From Planctomycetaceae bacterium UBA2972 (GTDB taxonomy: Bacteria; Planctomycetota; Planctomycetia; Pirellulales; Pirellulaceae), in assembly GCA_002348315.1 (NCBI GenBank), contig DEAW01000051.1:1-16625 (forward strand): 16,625 nt of DNA, given 5' to 3'. A program made the position numbers and the translations under genes. This document shows, one piece after another, positions 15,616-16,625 of the stretch (position 1 is the first letter of the stretch; every line of letters begins with the position of its first letter). Below the pieces are notes generated by a model. That model was not told the DNA's origin and made no database searches. It worked only from the letters and a program-made list of their open reading frames with translations.

Positions 15616-16625
15616 ATGCTTAGGAAATTAATGAGCAGCGTTGTGCTGTTGAGTGTTCTGCTTGGGAACAGCTTCGCAGCGGAACGGCCAAATATTATTG
15701 TGGTGATGGCAGATGATGTAGGATTTGATGCGATCGGATCCTATGGCGGCCAGTCATATCCGACTCCACATATTGATGCTTTGGCTAAGTCCGGGCTTAA
15801 AGGGATGCACTGCTATAGTATGCCTGTCTGTCATCCCACTCGGATTACCTTCATGACGGGCCAGTACCCCAGGCATGTGCAGAACCCTAAATGGGGATCT
15901 TTTCCGCAGGCGTTGGAGAAGCAGACCATTGCATCGACGATGCAGCAGGCAGGGTATCGTACGGTGGTGACTGGGAAATGGCAGCTTACGCTGTTGAAAG
16001 ACGATCTACAGCAACCACATCGTATGGGATTCGACGAATACTGTGTGTTTGGTTGGCATGAAGGGCCGCGATACCATCAGCCGATGGTCTATGAAAATGG
16101 CGAGTTGAATGTGGCGGCGAAAGAGAAGTTTGGACCGGATGTGTATCGGGAGTATTTAGAGCAGTTCATGATTACTGACCGTGACAAGCCCTTTTTCGCA
16201 TTTTACTCGATGGCACTCTGCCACGACGTTACCGATGATCTTAAGGAGCCAGTGCCCTACTCTCCTAGCGGAGAATATCTGACATACAAAGAGATGGCAT
16301 TGGAAATGGATCGGCAGATCGGACTTTTAGTTGAATTTCTGGATGCACATGATATGCGTGAGGATACCGTGATTATCTTCACAACAGACAATGGTACGGC
16401 AGCAAAGAGTTGTTCACACTTTGAAAATGGTAAGTACGTTAAGCCTCCAGTCTTTCATATGTTTAATGGTAAGCGCATTCAGGGAGGCAAGGGTAAGCTG
16501 GATGATACAGGGACACGAGTGCCCTTTATTGTGAGCTGGCCGGGAGTGGTCAAGCCAGGTAGCCAAACGGATGCATTGATCGACATGTCAGATTTCTATG
16601 CGACCTGTGTCGAACTGGCTGGAAT
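15616..16625 (+). CDS. secreted sulfatase, 3' end missing
   Basis: An open frame to the right edge encodes the first 336 residues of a type I sulfatase. Residues 1-22 are a signal peptide (ends SFAA), followed by ERPNIIVVMADDVG with metal ligands D33 and D34. The activation site is C72-H73-P74-T75-R76 (CxPxR), so C72 should become formylglycine. DNG is at 258-260, and a GGKGKLDDTG segment follows. The usual GKWH appears as GKWQ (120-123), so the common active-site histidine is replaced; K121 stays. The GFDEYC motif and MxVCHPTR differ from the sulfatase at 1144, so the two belong to different subfamilies. ATG 15616 is chosen, but GTG 15607 has AGGAAG at 5 bases and adds three residues. About 100-170 residues are probably missing. 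Substrate unknown. Confidence 0.92.
   Translation, partial: MLRKLMSSVVLLSVLLGNSFAAERPNIIVVMADDVGFDAIGSYGGQSYPTPHIDALAKSGLKGMHCYSMPVCHPTRITFMTGQYPRHVQNPKWGSFPQALEKQTIASTMQQAGYRTVVTGKWQLTLLKDDLQQPHRMGFDEYCVFGWHEGPRYHQPMVYENGELNVAAKEKFGPDVYREYLEQFMITDRDKPFFAFYSMALCHDVTDDLKEPVPYSPSGEYLTYKEMALEMDRQIGLLVEFLDAHDMREDTVIIFTTDNGTAAKSCSHFENGKYVKPPVFHMFNGKRIQGGKGKLDDTGTRVPFIVSWPGVVKPGSQTDALIDMSDFYATCVELAG

Noticed and set aside
1..16625. Defence system, mobile element, CRISPR array or RNA gene
   Set aside because: No transposase, integrase, nuclease, repeat-spacer pattern, tRNA or rRNA signature was seen on either strand; all sizeable plus or minus frames resolve to metabolic, housekeeping or signalling families.

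Overview
The window looks like chromosomal DNA of a planctomycete, probably a marine Planctomycetales relative. The case rests on gene content: two secreted sulfatases of different subfamilies, a secreted PQQ-type beta-propeller protein, a PhoD phosphatase, a small Dabb protein, an M81 peptidase, a DUF6817 protein and an AraD1/GguC-type hydrolase lie close together, at a base composition near 50% GC by eye. No RNA gene, insertion sequence, CRISPR array, phage gene or recognisable defence system was found. The genus cannot be fixed from the sequence alone.

Layout. (1) 1-2853, plus strand: the 3' part of an ApbE-type FMN transferase, a Dabb-domain protein and a secreted sulfatase. (2) 2903-4459, minus strand: a ComM/YifB AAA+ ATPase, convergent with the sulfatase. 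(3) 4674-8108, plus strand: a tight three-gene operon of an M24 Xaa-Pro-type peptidase, an SDR dehydrogenase and an M81 (MlrC-like) metallopeptidase. The first two genes share one base and the third follows within 20 bases. (4) 8126-8593, minus strand: a small FHA protein, divergent from the next block across a 210-base gap that holds a perfect inverted repeat. (5) 8804-12408, plus strand: a YhcC-type radical SAM protein, a PhoD-like phosphatase with an inserted domain, and a FabG-like SDR, closely packed. (6) 12577 to the right edge, plus strand: a secreted PQQ-repeat propeller, a DUF6817 protein, an AraD1/GguC-family FAH-superfamily enzyme and a second secreted sulfatase that runs off the window.

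How the genes may work together (inference). The two sulfatases and the PhoD phosphatase are predicted to be exported and could strip sulfate and phosphate from polymers or small esters. The cytosolic SDR at 11653 and the FAH-type enzyme at 14547 resemble the last steps of non-phosphorylative deoxy-sugar-acid breakdown, so blocks 5 and 6 could serve use of a sulfated sugar. Block 3 reads as a separate module for unusual peptides or amides. Each individual gene belongs to a known family; what is new, if anything, is the combinations and a few atypical details (the PhoD insertion, the GKWQ sulfatase, an altered NNAG motif, possible non-ATG starts).
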